A stretch of 45,634 nucleotides of DNA from Pseudomonas indica NBRC 103045 (GTDB lineage: Bacteria; Pseudomonadota; Gammaproteobacteria; Pseudomonadales; Pseudomonadaceae): positions 1-45,634 of the forward strand of contig NZ_BDAC01000035.1 of assembly GCF_002091635.1 (NCBI RefSeq), in the 5' to 3' direction. Under the pieces are notes generated by a model, which worked only from the letters and a program-made list of their open reading frames with translations, was not told the DNA's origin and did not search any database. A program made the translations under genes and the position numbers. Of this stretch, positions 34,382 to 42,504 are shown piece by piece. Within the stretch, counting starts at the first letter, position 1. Each line of letters begins with the position of its first letter.

Positions 34382-34825
34382 ATGAACCCTGAACCGCGCC
34401 CCTCGTCCCCGTGCCGCCGTCACGCGGGTTTCACCCTCCTGGAAATCCTCGTGGTGCTGGTCATCCTCGGCCTTATGGCGAGCCTGGTCGGCCCGCAGGT
34501 GTTCAAGCAACTGAGCGGCTCCAAGACCAAGGCGGCGGCGTTGCAGATCCAGGAGCTGAGCGCCGCGCTGGACCTTTACCGCCTGGAACTGGGCAGCTAC
34601 CCCACCACCGAACTGGGTCTGGAGGCGCTGATCACCAAGCCGCGCAACCTGGACAACTGGAACGGCCCGTACCTGAAGAAAAGCGTGATCCGCAAGGACC
34701 CCTGGGGTAACGACTACCAGTACCGCTCGCCGGGCGAGCACGGCGAGTTCGACCTGTGGAGCCTGGGCGCCGACAACCGCGAGGGTGGCGACGGGGAAAA
34801 CCGCGATGTGCACAGTTGGGACTGA
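34382..34825 (+). CDS. gspG: Major pseudopilin GspG
   Basis: A 147-residue major pseudopilin. The prepilin site G/FTLLEILVVLVILGLMA, with Glu+5, follows a 16-residue leader. The GspG C-terminal features LGSYPTTELGLEAL, WNGPYLKK and DPWGNDYQYRSPG (calcium-binding loop) are present. It forms the pseudopilus shaft after GspO/PilD cleavage; no peptidase gene is in the window. Confidence 0.97.
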   Translation: MNPEPRPSSPCRRHAGFTLLEILVVLVILGLMASLVGPQVFKQLSGSKTKAAALQIQELSAALDLYRLELGSYPTTELGLEALITKPRNLDNWNGPYLKKSVIRKDPWGNDYQYRSPGEHGEFDLWSLGADNREGGDGENRDVHSWD

Positions 34826-35285
34826 CAGCCGTGGCTTCACCCTGCTGGAGCTGCTGGTGGTGCTGGTGGTCGCCAGCCTGGCCATGGGTCTGGTCGGCCC
34901 GGCGTTCCAGCGGCTGCTGCCGGGCCTCCAACTGGAGACCGAAGGGCGCAAGGTGGCGGCGCTGCTGCGGCATGCGCGCAGCCAGGCGATCCTCAGCGGC
35001 GCACCGGTGGCGGTCAGCCAGGACGCCGAGACCGGCGGCCTGCGCCTGAGCTACCGCGAGCAGCCCTACCGCCTGCCGGCGCACCTGACTCTGAGCCTGG
35101 AAGGCGGCCCCGGTGGCGACAGCGAGCAGACAGGCAGCGCACACATCCTCTTCTATCCACAGGGCGACTCGTCCGGCGGCAGCCTCAGCCTGGAGGGCGA
35201 AGAAGGGCGCGGCCAACTGATCGAGGTCGACTGGCTGAGCGGCCGGGTGCTGCGCAGTGCGGCCAAGGCGGACGACGATGAATAA
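34806..35285 (+). CDS. gspH: Minor pseudopilin GspH
   Basis: A 159-residue minor pseudopilin starting inside the end of gspG (20-base overlap). The short leader MCTVGTDSRG is cut before FTLLELLVVLVVASLAMGL. I chose the ATG at 34806 because an earlier in-frame ATG (34785) would make an unusually long overlap. The C-terminal domain has LLRHARSQAILSGAPVAV, typical of GspH. Confidence 0.9.
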   Translation: MCTVGTDSRGFTLLELLVVLVVASLAMGLVGPAFQRLLPGLQLETEGRKVAALLRHARSQAILSGAPVAVSQDAETGGLRLSYREQPYRLPAHLTLSLEGGPGGDSEQTGSAHILFYPQGDSSGGSLSLEGEEGRGQLIEVDWLSGRVLRSAAKADDDE

Positions 35286-35727
35286 CAGGCCGTTGGAAAA
35301 TGCAGTATCGGCAACGCAAGTAGTTTCTCAACGGCCTGTCAAGGAAAGCGGCTTCACCTTGCTCGAAGTGCTGGTCGCCTTCCTCATTCTCGCCCTGAGC
35401 ATGGCCGTGCTGATGCGCATCGTTTCCCAAGGGCTCGACGTGCTCGGGCGGGCCGAGCGGCACCAGGTCGCCCTGCAACTGGCCGAATCCCGGCTGGTGG
35501 AAGTGATCGCCCGTTTCCGTCCGGAAGACCACGGCACCCAGGAAGGACGGCTGAGCGGCGGCTACCGCTGGCGCAGCGAGATCGAGCCGTTCCGGTTTGA
35601 CAATCAGGAGGCCGGCGAGCGCTACAGCATCGCGCCCTGGCAGATTCGTGTCTCGGTGAGCTGGGGCCGGCGTCCGGGCGAGCGGGTCACCTTGAGCACC
35701 ATCCGCCTGGTCCGGGAGACGCCATGA
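35278..35727 (+). CDS. gspI: Minor pseudopilin GspI
   Basis: A 149-residue minor pseudopilin. The leader of about 23 residues is longer than usual, ending in KESG before FTLLEVLVAFLILALSMAV. Then come QLAESRLVEVIARFRP and a small globular domain. The ATG at 35278 overlaps gspH by 8 bases. It forms the pseudopilus tip with GspJ and GspK. Confidence 0.92.
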   Translation: MNNRPLENAVSATQVVSQRPVKESGFTLLEVLVAFLILALSMAVLMRIVSQGLDVLGRAERHQVALQLAESRLVEVIARFRPEDHGTQEGRLSGGYRWRSEIEPFRFDNQEAGERYSIAPWQIRVSVSWGRRPGERVTLSTIRLVRETP

Positions 35728-36389
35728 AACGCCGGGCGCAGGGCTTCACCCTGATCGAGCTGATGGTCGCCCTGACCCTCACCACGCTGGTGGCGATGCT
35801 CGCCTACGGTGGGTTGCAGATCACCCTGGACAGTTGGCAGCGGGCGGAAGCCCGGCAGCAGGCGATGGAACTGCGCTCGCTGTCGCAATCCCTGCTGCGC
35901 CGGCTGCTGGAAAGCCCGGTGCCGTTCAGCGTGACCGACGACGAAGAGGTGGCCCAGGCCGCCTTCCGGGGCGACGAGGGGACGCTGCTCTTCGTCGCGC
36001 GCCTGCCGGCCCTGGACCAGGGCGAGCGGCTTTACTGGATTCAATTCGCCCAGGAAAAACAACTGACGCCCAAGGGTCTGCGCTGGCGCCTGCTCATGCG
36101 CTACCTGCCGTTCGAAGAGCGCCAGACGCTGAACTGGGCGCTGCTGGAGCAGACCCTGGTCGACAGCGCCGAGCCACGGGTGCTGCTCGATGGCATGCCC
36201 AGGGCCTGGCGTTTCGCCTACCTCGACCCGCGCGCGGAACGCGGCAGCGAATGGCTGACGGAATGGCGTCAGCGCGGCGACCTGCCGATGCTGATCCGGC
36301 TCACGCCGGCCAAGCGCCGCGGCGAGGCGGTGGGAGAGCTGGTGGTGGCACCCCGGGAGCGCGCCCATGCGATCCTCGGCAGCCGTTGA
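35724..36389 (+). CDS. gspJ: Minor pseudopilin GspJ
   Basis: A 221-residue minor pseudopilin with leader MKRRAQG and cleavage before FTLIELMVALTLTTLVAML. Length is normal for GspJ. The start overlaps the gspI stop (ATGA), and the gene overlaps gspK by 23 bases. The body has WRLLMRYLPFEERQ and a C-terminal LIRLTPAKRRGE, as expected for the beta-sheet domain. Confidence 0.92.
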   Translation: MKRRAQGFTLIELMVALTLTTLVAMLAYGGLQITLDSWQRAEARQQAMELRSLSQSLLRRLLESPVPFSVTDDEEVAQAAFRGDEGTLLFVARLPALDQGERLYWIQFAQEKQLTPKGLRWRLLMRYLPFEERQTLNWALLEQTLVDSAEPRVLLDGMPRAWRFAYLDPRAERGSEWLTEWRQRGDLPMLIRLTPAKRRGEAVGELVVAPRERAHAILGSR

Positions 36390-37311
36390 AATCGCCCGCC
36401 GCGACGGCGGCGTCGCCCTGGTCAGCGTGCTCTGGCTGCTGGTGTTGGTGTCGCTGCTGGCGCTCAACCTCTCCGTCGGCAGCCGTACCGAGCTGCAACT
36501 GGCCGGAAACCTGCGCCTGGCCGCCGGCGCCCGTCTCGCTGCCGACGCGGGGGTGAGCTGGGGCCTGTGGAGCCTGATGCAGGCGGACGGTGCCGGCTGG
36601 CTGGCGGACGGCAGCAGCCGGACCCTGGCGCTCGACGGTTACAGCGTGGAGGTCGCGCTGTTCGACGAGCAGGGCAAGATCGACCTCAACGAAGGCGATC
36701 CGCTGCTGTTGCAGGGGCTCTTCCAGTCCGTGGGCCTGGATGAAAAGGCCGCCCTGGCCCTGACCGACGCGGTGCTCGATTGGCGCGACGAGGACCAGTT
36801 GGTGCGGCCGCAGGGCGCCGAGGAGGAGGCGTACAAGGCGGCCGGCCTGCTCGGTCCGGGCAATGGCCCATTCGAGCGGCTGGAGGACCTGCGCAAGGTG
36901 CTCGGTATGAGTGAGGCCCTGTACCGGCAGGTGTTGCCGGCGCTGACCCTGTATTCCAACAAGGCCGAGATCAATCCCTTGGTGGCGCCGCGCGAAGTGC
37001 TGCTGGCGCTGCCCGGCGTGGACCCGGCCAGCGTCGACCGTTTCATCGAAGAGCGCCGGCGGAACTTCGAGAGCGGCCAGCGTCCGCCGATGCTCGGCGG
37101 GGTCGATTCGCGGTTGCTGGCTCCCAATGCGCCGGGAGTGAACTACTCTATCGTTACGCATACAGCCGTGGGTGCAGGCGCACGGGTCGGGCAGCAGGTA
37201 GTGGTCAATCTGCGCGGCCGCGGGCAAGGCTTCGATATCCTGCAGACCGCTCCGCTGGGCGATGGGGCAATCACTGTTGAAGGTTCCTTCGATAAAAGGG
37301 ACGTTCCATGA
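36367..37311 (+). CDS. gspK: Tip pseudopilin GspK
   Basis: A 314-residue pseudopilin. After RRDGG the hydrophobic helix VALVSVLWLLVLVSLLALN lacks the Glu+5 present in GspG-J, which is normal for GspK at the tip. FDEQGKIDLNEGDPLL and LTDAVLDWRDED are typical of the family. A helix-hairpin-like stretch, EINPLVAPREVLLALPGV, lies near residue 200. It overlaps gspL by 4 bases. Confidence 0.95.
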   Translation: MRSSAAVEIARRDGGVALVSVLWLLVLVSLLALNLSVGSRTELQLAGNLRLAAGARLAADAGVSWGLWSLMQADGAGWLADGSSRTLALDGYSVEVALFDEQGKIDLNEGDPLLLQGLFQSVGLDEKAALALTDAVLDWRDEDQLVRPQGAEEEAYKAAGLLGPGNGPFERLEDLRKVLGMSEALYRQVLPALTLYSNKAEINPLVAPREVLLALPGVDPASVDRFIEERRRNFESGQRPPMLGGVDSRLLAPNAPGVNYSIVTHTAVGAGARVGQQVVVNLRGRGQGFDILQTAPLGDGAITVEGSFDKRDVP

Positions 37312-38438
37312 CGAACCACGTCCAATGGGGAGCGCTCGGCCCCACGGTCAGCTCGCTGACCACCCTGGCGCAACGCTTCTGGCTCTGGTGGAGCCAGGAA
37401 CTGCTCGGCCTGATCCCGCCGGCCTGGCGCGAGCGCCTGCGGCGCCGCGGCAACCTCCTGCTCATCGCCCTGCACGACAGCCACTGCGACATCCGTTGCG
37501 GTACCTACACGCAAACCGAAACGGCGATCAGCAGCCCGTTCGGCGCCGACGGCGAATGGCCGCCAACCCTCGCCGCCACCCTGCTCGAACGCGCGCCGAA
37601 GGCCGACCGGGTGATCCTTTTGCTGCCACCCGGAAAGGTGCTGCGCAAGGTCATCGGCCTGCCGTCGGCCACCGAGAGCGGCCTGGAAAACGTGCTGCGT
37701 TTCGAGATGGACCGGCACACCCCGTTCAGCAGCGAGCAGGTCTATTTCGGCTACCGCATCCTCGAACGCGACCGTGCCCGCCAGCGCCTCCAGGTGGAGC
37801 TGCTGGTGGTCCTGCGCGAATACCTGGACGGTCTGCTCAAGCACCTCGACAGCCTTGGCGTGCGGCCCTCGCTGGTGACCCTCGGCCATGACGACGGGCG
37901 CTGGAGCGGCGATGCGGTCAACCTGCTGCCGGGCAGCCGCCGTCGCGGGCGCTCCGGGCGCTGGCGCGGCAATCCGCGTTTGCAGGCGATCGCCGGCCTG
38001 GTGATCGTCGCGCTGTTGGTGGTCTTCCCGCTGCTGCTGCAACGCCAGCGGACCGCCAGCCTGAACGATGCGCTGAGCGGACCGCAGGCGGTGGCCGAGC
38101 GGGCGGCGAAAGTGCGCGACGACATACAGCGCCTGGAAAGCGGGCGCGACTATCTCCAGGCACAGCGAATGCGCGCCACGGAGCCCCTGCTGCTGCTCAA
38201 GGAGCTGACCGGACTGTTGCCGGACGGTACCTGGCTCAGCCGTTTCGAGCTGATCGGCGAACGGGTGCGGATGGAGGGCGAATCGACCGAGGCGTCGGCG
38301 CTGATCGGCCTGCTCGAACAGTCGCGGATGCTGCAGAACGTCAGCTTCGCCTCGCCGGTCACCAGCAATCCGCGAACCCAGAGAGACCGCTTCAGCCTGG
38401 TTGCCGAGCGCCGAGCGCCGGGGGAGGGGACACCATGA
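37308..38438 (+). CDS. gspL: T2SS platform protein GspL (PilN-like C-terminus)
   Basis: A 376-residue protein linking cytosolic GspE to the periplasm. The cytoplasmic part (about 1-220) includes an actin-like segment with VILLLPPGKVLRKVIGLP. One membrane helix lies at about 224-243 (LQAIAGLVIVALLVVFPLLL), followed by a periplasmic coiled coil and a PilN-like domain with LLKELTGLLPDGTWLSRFEL. Starts within the gspK stop (ATGA). Confidence 0.93.
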   Translation: MTNHVQWGALGPTVSSLTTLAQRFWLWWSQELLGLIPPAWRERLRRRGNLLLIALHDSHCDIRCGTYTQTETAISSPFGADGEWPPTLAATLLERAPKADRVILLLPPGKVLRKVIGLPSATESGLENVLRFEMDRHTPFSSEQVYFGYRILERDRARQRLQVELLVVLREYLDGLLKHLDSLGVRPSLVTLGHDDGRWSGDAVNLLPGSRRRGRSGRWRGNPRLQAIAGLVIVALLVVFPLLLQRQRTASLNDALSGPQAVAERAAKVRDDIQRLESGRDYLQAQRMRATEPLLLLKELTGLLPDGTWLSRFELIGERVRMEGESTEASALIGLLEQSRMLQNVSFASPVTSNPRTQRDRFSLVAERRAPGEGTP

Positions 38439-39028
38439 TCCCGCTGCGTCTGCGCCAGTTGCTGGCGCTGCTGATCCTCCTGGCGCTGCTCGCCGCCGTG
38501 ATCGGCCTGGTGCTCGGCCCGCTGGTCGAGCGCTTCCTCAGCGACGAGGAAAGCATCGACAGCCTCAGCCACCGCCTGGAGGTCTACCAGCGCCTGGCCC
38601 ACGAACTGCCCGCCCAGGAAGCGCGCCTGGCCGGGTTGCAGCGCAGCGATCCGATGAGCCGCCTGGTGGTGGCGGAGAGTCGCCCGGCGCTGGCCGGCGC
38701 CGGCCTGCAGCAACTGATCGGGCATCTGATCGGCGGGGTGGGCGCACAGGTGGTGAGCACCCAGATCGTCAGCCGGGCGGAAGCCGAATCGCCGCTCCCG
38801 GCGGTGGGGCTCAAGGTGCACATGCGCGGCGAGAACGAGCAACTGGTGCGCCTGCTCTATGACCTTGCCTACCACGAGCCGCTGCTGCTGGTGGAGAACC
38901 TGGTGGTGCTGAGCAACCCGCGCGTCGATATGCAGCGCTTGCGCCGGCCGGAAGACCTCCAGGCGGTGCCGTCGCTGGACATCAGCTTCGACGTCAAGGC
39001 GTTCATCGCCAAGGAGGCCAAGCCATGA
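38435..39028 (+). CDS. gspM: T2SS platform protein GspM (PilO-like)
   Basis: A 197-residue bitopic inner-membrane protein with helix at about 8-30 (LLALLILLALLAAVIGLVLG), a short coiled coil and a PilO-like ferredoxin domain. It pairs with GspL. GGGGGAGGGG precedes the ATG, and the gene overlaps both neighbours by 4 bases. Sequence is weakly conserved in this family, so context carries much of the call. Confidence 0.88.
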   Translation: MIPLRLRQLLALLILLALLAAVIGLVLGPLVERFLSDEESIDSLSHRLEVYQRLAHELPAQEARLAGLQRSDPMSRLVVAESRPALAGAGLQQLIGHLIGGVGAQVVSTQIVSRAEAESPLPAVGLKVHMRGENEQLVRLLYDLAYHEPLLLVENLVVLSNPRVDMQRLRRPEDLQAVPSLDISFDVKAFIAKEAKP

Positions 39029-39582
39029 GCCGGCTTCCGTATCTTCGGCGCGCGCTGCTCGGCGGTCTGGCGCTGGCCGCCCTGGCAGGGGCCGAAGAAC
39101 CGCCGCCCACGCCGGACACGGCCTCCGCCACGGGGGCGCCGCCCTTCGGCGAATTTCGCGAAATGCTCGAACGACCGCTGTTCAGCAGCACCCGCCGCCC
39201 GCCGGTGCTGCTCGGCGAAGCCCAGGAAAACCTCGACGCTAGGCAGTTGCGCGAAGCCTGGCGCCTGACCGGCATCGTGCTGCAGGACGGCCGCCAGCTG
39301 GCGACCTTCAGCCAGCGCCAGGGCGATCAGCGGCTGCGCCTGGAGGTGGGCATGGTGCTGGTGGACGACTGGCGTCTGGAGCGCATCGAGCGCGATCAGG
39401 TGCTGCTCGGCAACGACATCGGCCAGGTGGAAATGATTCTGCGCGAACCGACCGCTGCGGAGACACCACCGGCCCTGCCGGCGGCGGCCGACCAGCCGGA
39501 GCGGAGCGCGCCAGCGACCGGCGGGGAACAGCCTCCGCCGGCGGAAAAGCCGGCACCGGCCGAACCGGCCAAGCAGGGCTGA
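39025..39582 (+). CDS. gspN: GspN/XpsN-like T2SS protein with GspC homology region
   Basis: A 185-residue protein with an N-terminal signal or anchor (LLGGLALAALAGA). It then carries a GspC/PilP-like homology region: REMLERPLFSSTRRPP, LREAWRLTGIVLQDGRQLAT and LVDDWRLERIERDQVLL. The C-terminus is a Pro/Ala/Glu-rich tail. No PDZ domain is present. The place between gspM and gspD matches Xanthomonas xpsN, which takes the GspC role of joining the inner platform to the secretin. No other gspC is in the operon. Confidence 0.8.
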   Translation: MSRLPYLRRALLGGLALAALAGAEEPPPTPDTASATGAPPFGEFREMLERPLFSSTRRPPVLLGEAQENLDARQLREAWRLTGIVLQDGRQLATFSQRQGDQRLRLEVGMVLVDDWRLERIERDQVLLGNDIGQVEMILREPTAAETPPALPAAADQPERSAPATGGEQPPPAEKPAPAEPAKQG

Positions 39583-39595
39583 GAGGAGCATGCAG

Positions 39596-41764
39596 ATGAA
39601 GACTTTCACGCGTTTCGGTCGGTCCTGCCAGATCGGCGGCTACTACCTGCTGCTGGTGTCCTGCGCGACCATGCCCGGCAGCGACCGCGCCACCTTCGAC
39701 AACCCCTGGGCCCGCGGCGACGATGCCGCGCCGGCCGAGGTTCCGGTTCCCGCCTCGGCCAGGCCGGCCGGCCCGACGCCGGCCGAGCTGCTGCGCCGCG
39801 ACAACGTGCTGCCGGCCGCGCGCACCGCCAGCGGCCCGCGCGCGGAGATATACCGGGGCTCCGGCAGCCTGGTCGATCTCGGCAGCGACGCCGCCGAGCC
39901 GGCGTCCGAGGAGGGCGAGATCACCCTCAACTTCCAGCAGATGGAGATCGCCGAGGTGGTGAAGATCATCCTCGGCGAAATCCTCGGGGTGAACTATGTG
40001 CTGGACAAGAACGTGACCGGTACGGTCAACCTGCAGACCAGCCGGCCGCTGACCCGCGACGCCCTGTTGCCGACCCTGGAGACGCTATTGCAGGTCAACG
40101 GCGCGGCGCTGGTCAAGTCGCGCAACTTCTACGAAGTGGTGCCGATCGAGGCCGCGCCCTCGGCGGCGCTGGTGCCGCGCCTGCACGTCGCGGACATGCG
40201 CGGCTATCAATTGCTGGTGGTGCCGCTGCGCTACATCTCGGCGGGCGAGCTGCAAAAAATCCTCGAGCCGATGAAGCCGGCCAAGGGCCTGATGAACGTC
40301 GACGAGCGGCGCAACCTGCTGATGGTGGCCGGCACCCAGGAAGAGCTGAATAACATCCGCGAGACCGTGCGGGTGTTCGACGTGGACCAGTTGCGCGGCA
40401 TGTCCGTCGGCCTGTTCCGCCTGGAAACGGTGGACGCGCGGGTGGTGCTCAAGGAGCTGGAGACGATCTTCGGCGATGCCGCCAGCGGGCCACTGGCCGG
40501 CATGGTGCGCTTCCTGCCCATCGAGCGGCTCAACGCCTTGCTGGTGATCACGCCCCAGGCCAAATACCTCGACGACGCCCGCCAATGGGTCGAGCGCCTC
40601 GACCGTACCGAGGGCGGCCAGGGCTCGAACATGTACGTCTACTACGTGCAGAACGGCAAGGCCGAGCGCATGGCCGAGATTCTCAGCCAGCTCTTCGAGC
40701 GGCAGAAGCCCGCCGGCGAGGGCAATCGGCCCAACGTCGCGCCGCCACCGGTGCCGGCCGCGGGCGAGGTGGCCGCCGGTACCGAGCCGGTGCTGGTGGC
40801 GCCCGGCGGCGACGGCACCAGCCTGGAAGTCGGCGAGGTCAGCATCATCGCCGACGACGAGAACAACGCCCTGCTGATCATGGCCTCGCCGATCGACTAC
40901 GAGAAGGTCATGCGGGCGATCCAGAAGCTCGACGTGCTGCCGTTGCAGGTACTGGTCGAGGCGACCATCGTCGAGGTCAACCTGGAAGACGAACTGCGCT
41001 ACGGCCTGCAGTGGTTCTTCAAGAATTCCATCGACGGCAAGACCCTGCGCGGCACCCTGGGTCGTTTCCCGCTGACCACGCCGACCGATCTCACACCCAC
41101 CGGCTCGCTGACCCTGTTCGACGCCGCCGGCGCACGGGTGCTGCTCGACCTGCTGGCGTCCGACTCGAAGATCAACGTGATTTCCTCGCCGACCCTGCTG
41201 GTGCAGGACAACCGCACCGCCACCATCCGCGTCGGCGACCAGGTGCCGGTGCGCACCTCGGAAACCACCAACACCAGCGGCACCGTGGGCGAGGATTCTG
41301 CGCTGGTGACCAGCACCATCCAGTTCCGCGACACTGGCGTGCTGCTGGAGGTGAAGCCGCGGATCAATGCCGGCGGCATGATCGCCCTGGAAATCACCCA
41401 GGAAGTGAACGACGTCAAGCCGACCACCACCTCCGGCATCGACTCGCCCACCATCACCCAGCGGCGGATCAACACCAGCGTCGCCATCCAGAGCGGCGAA
41501 ACCCTGGTGCTCGGCGGGCTGATCAAGGAGAACAACGGGCGGACCAACGAAGGGTTGCCCTACCTGCGCCACGTCCCGGTGCTCGGCTGGGCCTTCGGCA
41601 GCAAGGGCAAGAGCCTGAGCCGCACCGAACTGGTGGTGATGATTACGCCGACGGCCGTGACCAAGCTCGACGAAGCCCGCGAAGTGACCCGGGAATACCG
41701 CAGCAAACTCAAGGACGTGAGCCTGCCCCAGGACGCCTGGCTGCGGCAGGGGCGGCAGTTGTAG
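39596..41764 (+). CDS. gspD: T2SS secretin GspD, predicted lipoprotein
   Basis: A 722-residue outer-membrane secretin. The signal peptide ends LLLVSC, a lipobox, so the mature protein would start at a lipidated cysteine followed by Ala. N0 (EITLNFQQMEIAEVVKIILG) and N1-N3 repeats follow, then the secretin core with VEATIVEVNLEDELRYGLQW, VGDQVPVRTSE, INTSVAIQSGETLVLGGLI and VPVLGWAFGSK. I chose the ATG at 39596, 7 bp after AGGAG. Lipidated secretins such as HxcQ can reach the outer membrane without a pilotin, and none is encoded here. Confidence 0.96.
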   Translation: MKTFTRFGRSCQIGGYYLLLVSCATMPGSDRATFDNPWARGDDAAPAEVPVPASARPAGPTPAELLRRDNVLPAARTASGPRAEIYRGSGSLVDLGSDAAEPASEEGEITLNFQQMEIAEVVKIILGEILGVNYVLDKNVTGTVNLQTSRPLTRDALLPTLETLLQVNGAALVKSRNFYEVVPIEAAPSAALVPRLHVADMRGYQLLVVPLRYISAGELQKILEPMKPAKGLMNVDERRNLLMVAGTQEELNNIRETVRVFDVDQLRGMSVGLFRLETVDARVVLKELETIFGDAASGPLAGMVRFLPIERLNALLVITPQAKYLDDARQWVERLDRTEGGQGSNMYVYYVQNGKAERMAEILSQLFERQKPAGEGNRPNVAPPPVPAAGEVAAGTEPVLVAPGGDGTSLEVGEVSIIADDENNALLIMASPIDYEKVMRAIQKLDVLPLQVLVEATIVEVNLEDELRYGLQWFFKNSIDGKTLRGTLGRFPLTTPTDLTPTGSLTLFDAAGARVLLDLLASDSKINVISSPTLLVQDNRTATIRVGDQVPVRTSETTNTSGTVGEDSALVTSTIQFRDTGVLLEVKPRINAGGMIALEITQEVNDVKPTTTSGIDSPTITQRRINTSVAIQSGETLVLGGLIKENNGRTNEGLPYLRHVPVLGWAFGSKGKSLSRTELVVMITPTAVTKLDEAREVTREYRSKLKDVSLPQDAWLRQGRQL

Positions 41765-41780
41765 CCCCGCCGCGCCGCCA

Positions 41781-41805
41781 TTCGCGAATGAATTCGCTCC
41801 TACAC
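41781..41805. repeat. REP element after gspD
   Basis: TTCGCGAATGAATTCGCTCCTACA is the inverted form of the Pseudomonas REP GTAGGAGCGAATTCATTCGC. It lies 17 bases after gspD and abuts a gene fragment. Confidence 0.8.
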
Positions 41806-42013
41806 CGGCAACGATGCGCAGTGCGCCGGCAGCCTGGGGCTCGGGGAAACCGTGGCCTTCAAGCAGACCTACAAGCCGGACGGCAGCTCCACCCTCGGTT
41901 CGTTGGGAACACCGAGCACCGTGCCCTTCAACAACCTCGCCAGCGCCCAGGGCACCGGAGTGCATCCGTGGGATGCCCATCGGCCCGCTCACCGACGATG
42001 CCAGCACGAATGA
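41801..42013 (+). pseudogene. 3' fragment of a decayed gene
   Basis: About 70 codons with strong Pseudomonas-like codon use but no start or ribosome site encode YTGNDAQCAGSLGLGETVAF, KQTYKPDGSSTLGSLGTP and STVPFNNLASAQGTGVHPWD, then stop. The 5' end meets the REP element, so the beginning of the gene appears lost. A perfect terminator follows 22 bases later. I do not recognise the family; it may once have been the last gene of the T2SS operon, perhaps a substrate. Confidence 0.6.
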
Positions 42014-42035
42014 CGAAACGGGCTTGGAGACGGAG

Positions 42036-42063
42036 AAGGGCGCTGCAGGACAGCGCCCTTTTT
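42036..42063 (+). terminator. Intrinsic terminator after the gene fragment
   Basis: AAGGGCGCTG / CAGCGCCCTT is a perfect 10-bp stem with a 5-base loop, followed by TTTTT. It ends transcription from the T2SS operon and its trailing fragment. Confidence 0.9.
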
Positions 42064-42504
42064 CATGCCTGTATCACCTCGCGAACGAACCGTGCCGCCT
42101 GGCGATTGCCCGCAAGCCCATAACCACGGGGCTTTCCGCCTGATCGGGGGTGCCCGGCGGGCAAGCGTGTTTCAGCGAATGGACAGTCGAAGGCGATTTC
42201 CGTATGGCCGGTGGAAAGGTTCTTCCGGGTGGCTTCCGTTCTCCTGGTAAAAACCTTCTTTATCAATGGCTTATGTGTGTGGCTCGGTAATTGAATACGT
42301 GTCGGTCGAGGAATCCCGAGGGGTTCCGGTTCGCCTTGTCCGGTGGCCGTTGCAACGCCGCCGGAAAAGCGATGACAAACAGGCCGCGCAATCGCTACGG
42401 ATCGGGTTCCGGTTCAGGTATGGGGAGTGAATTCCCTGGCCGGCATTGCGCGGTTCCAACGTCTCCCGGTGGCGGGATGGCCAGCCGGGGGGAGGAGCAT
42501 GGCT
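42064..42504. other. 440-base leader without a gene
   Basis: No convincing coding frame is seen. A small hairpin GGAATCCC-GA-GGGGTTCC lies at 42310-42327. A long 5' untranslated region for the following gene is likely, but I could not place a promoter or match a riboswitch class. Confidence 0.5.

Noticed and set aside
42064-42504. Possible riboswitch in the long leader
   Set aside because: I could not match conserved c-di-GMP or other riboswitch cores; only a small hairpin is seen.
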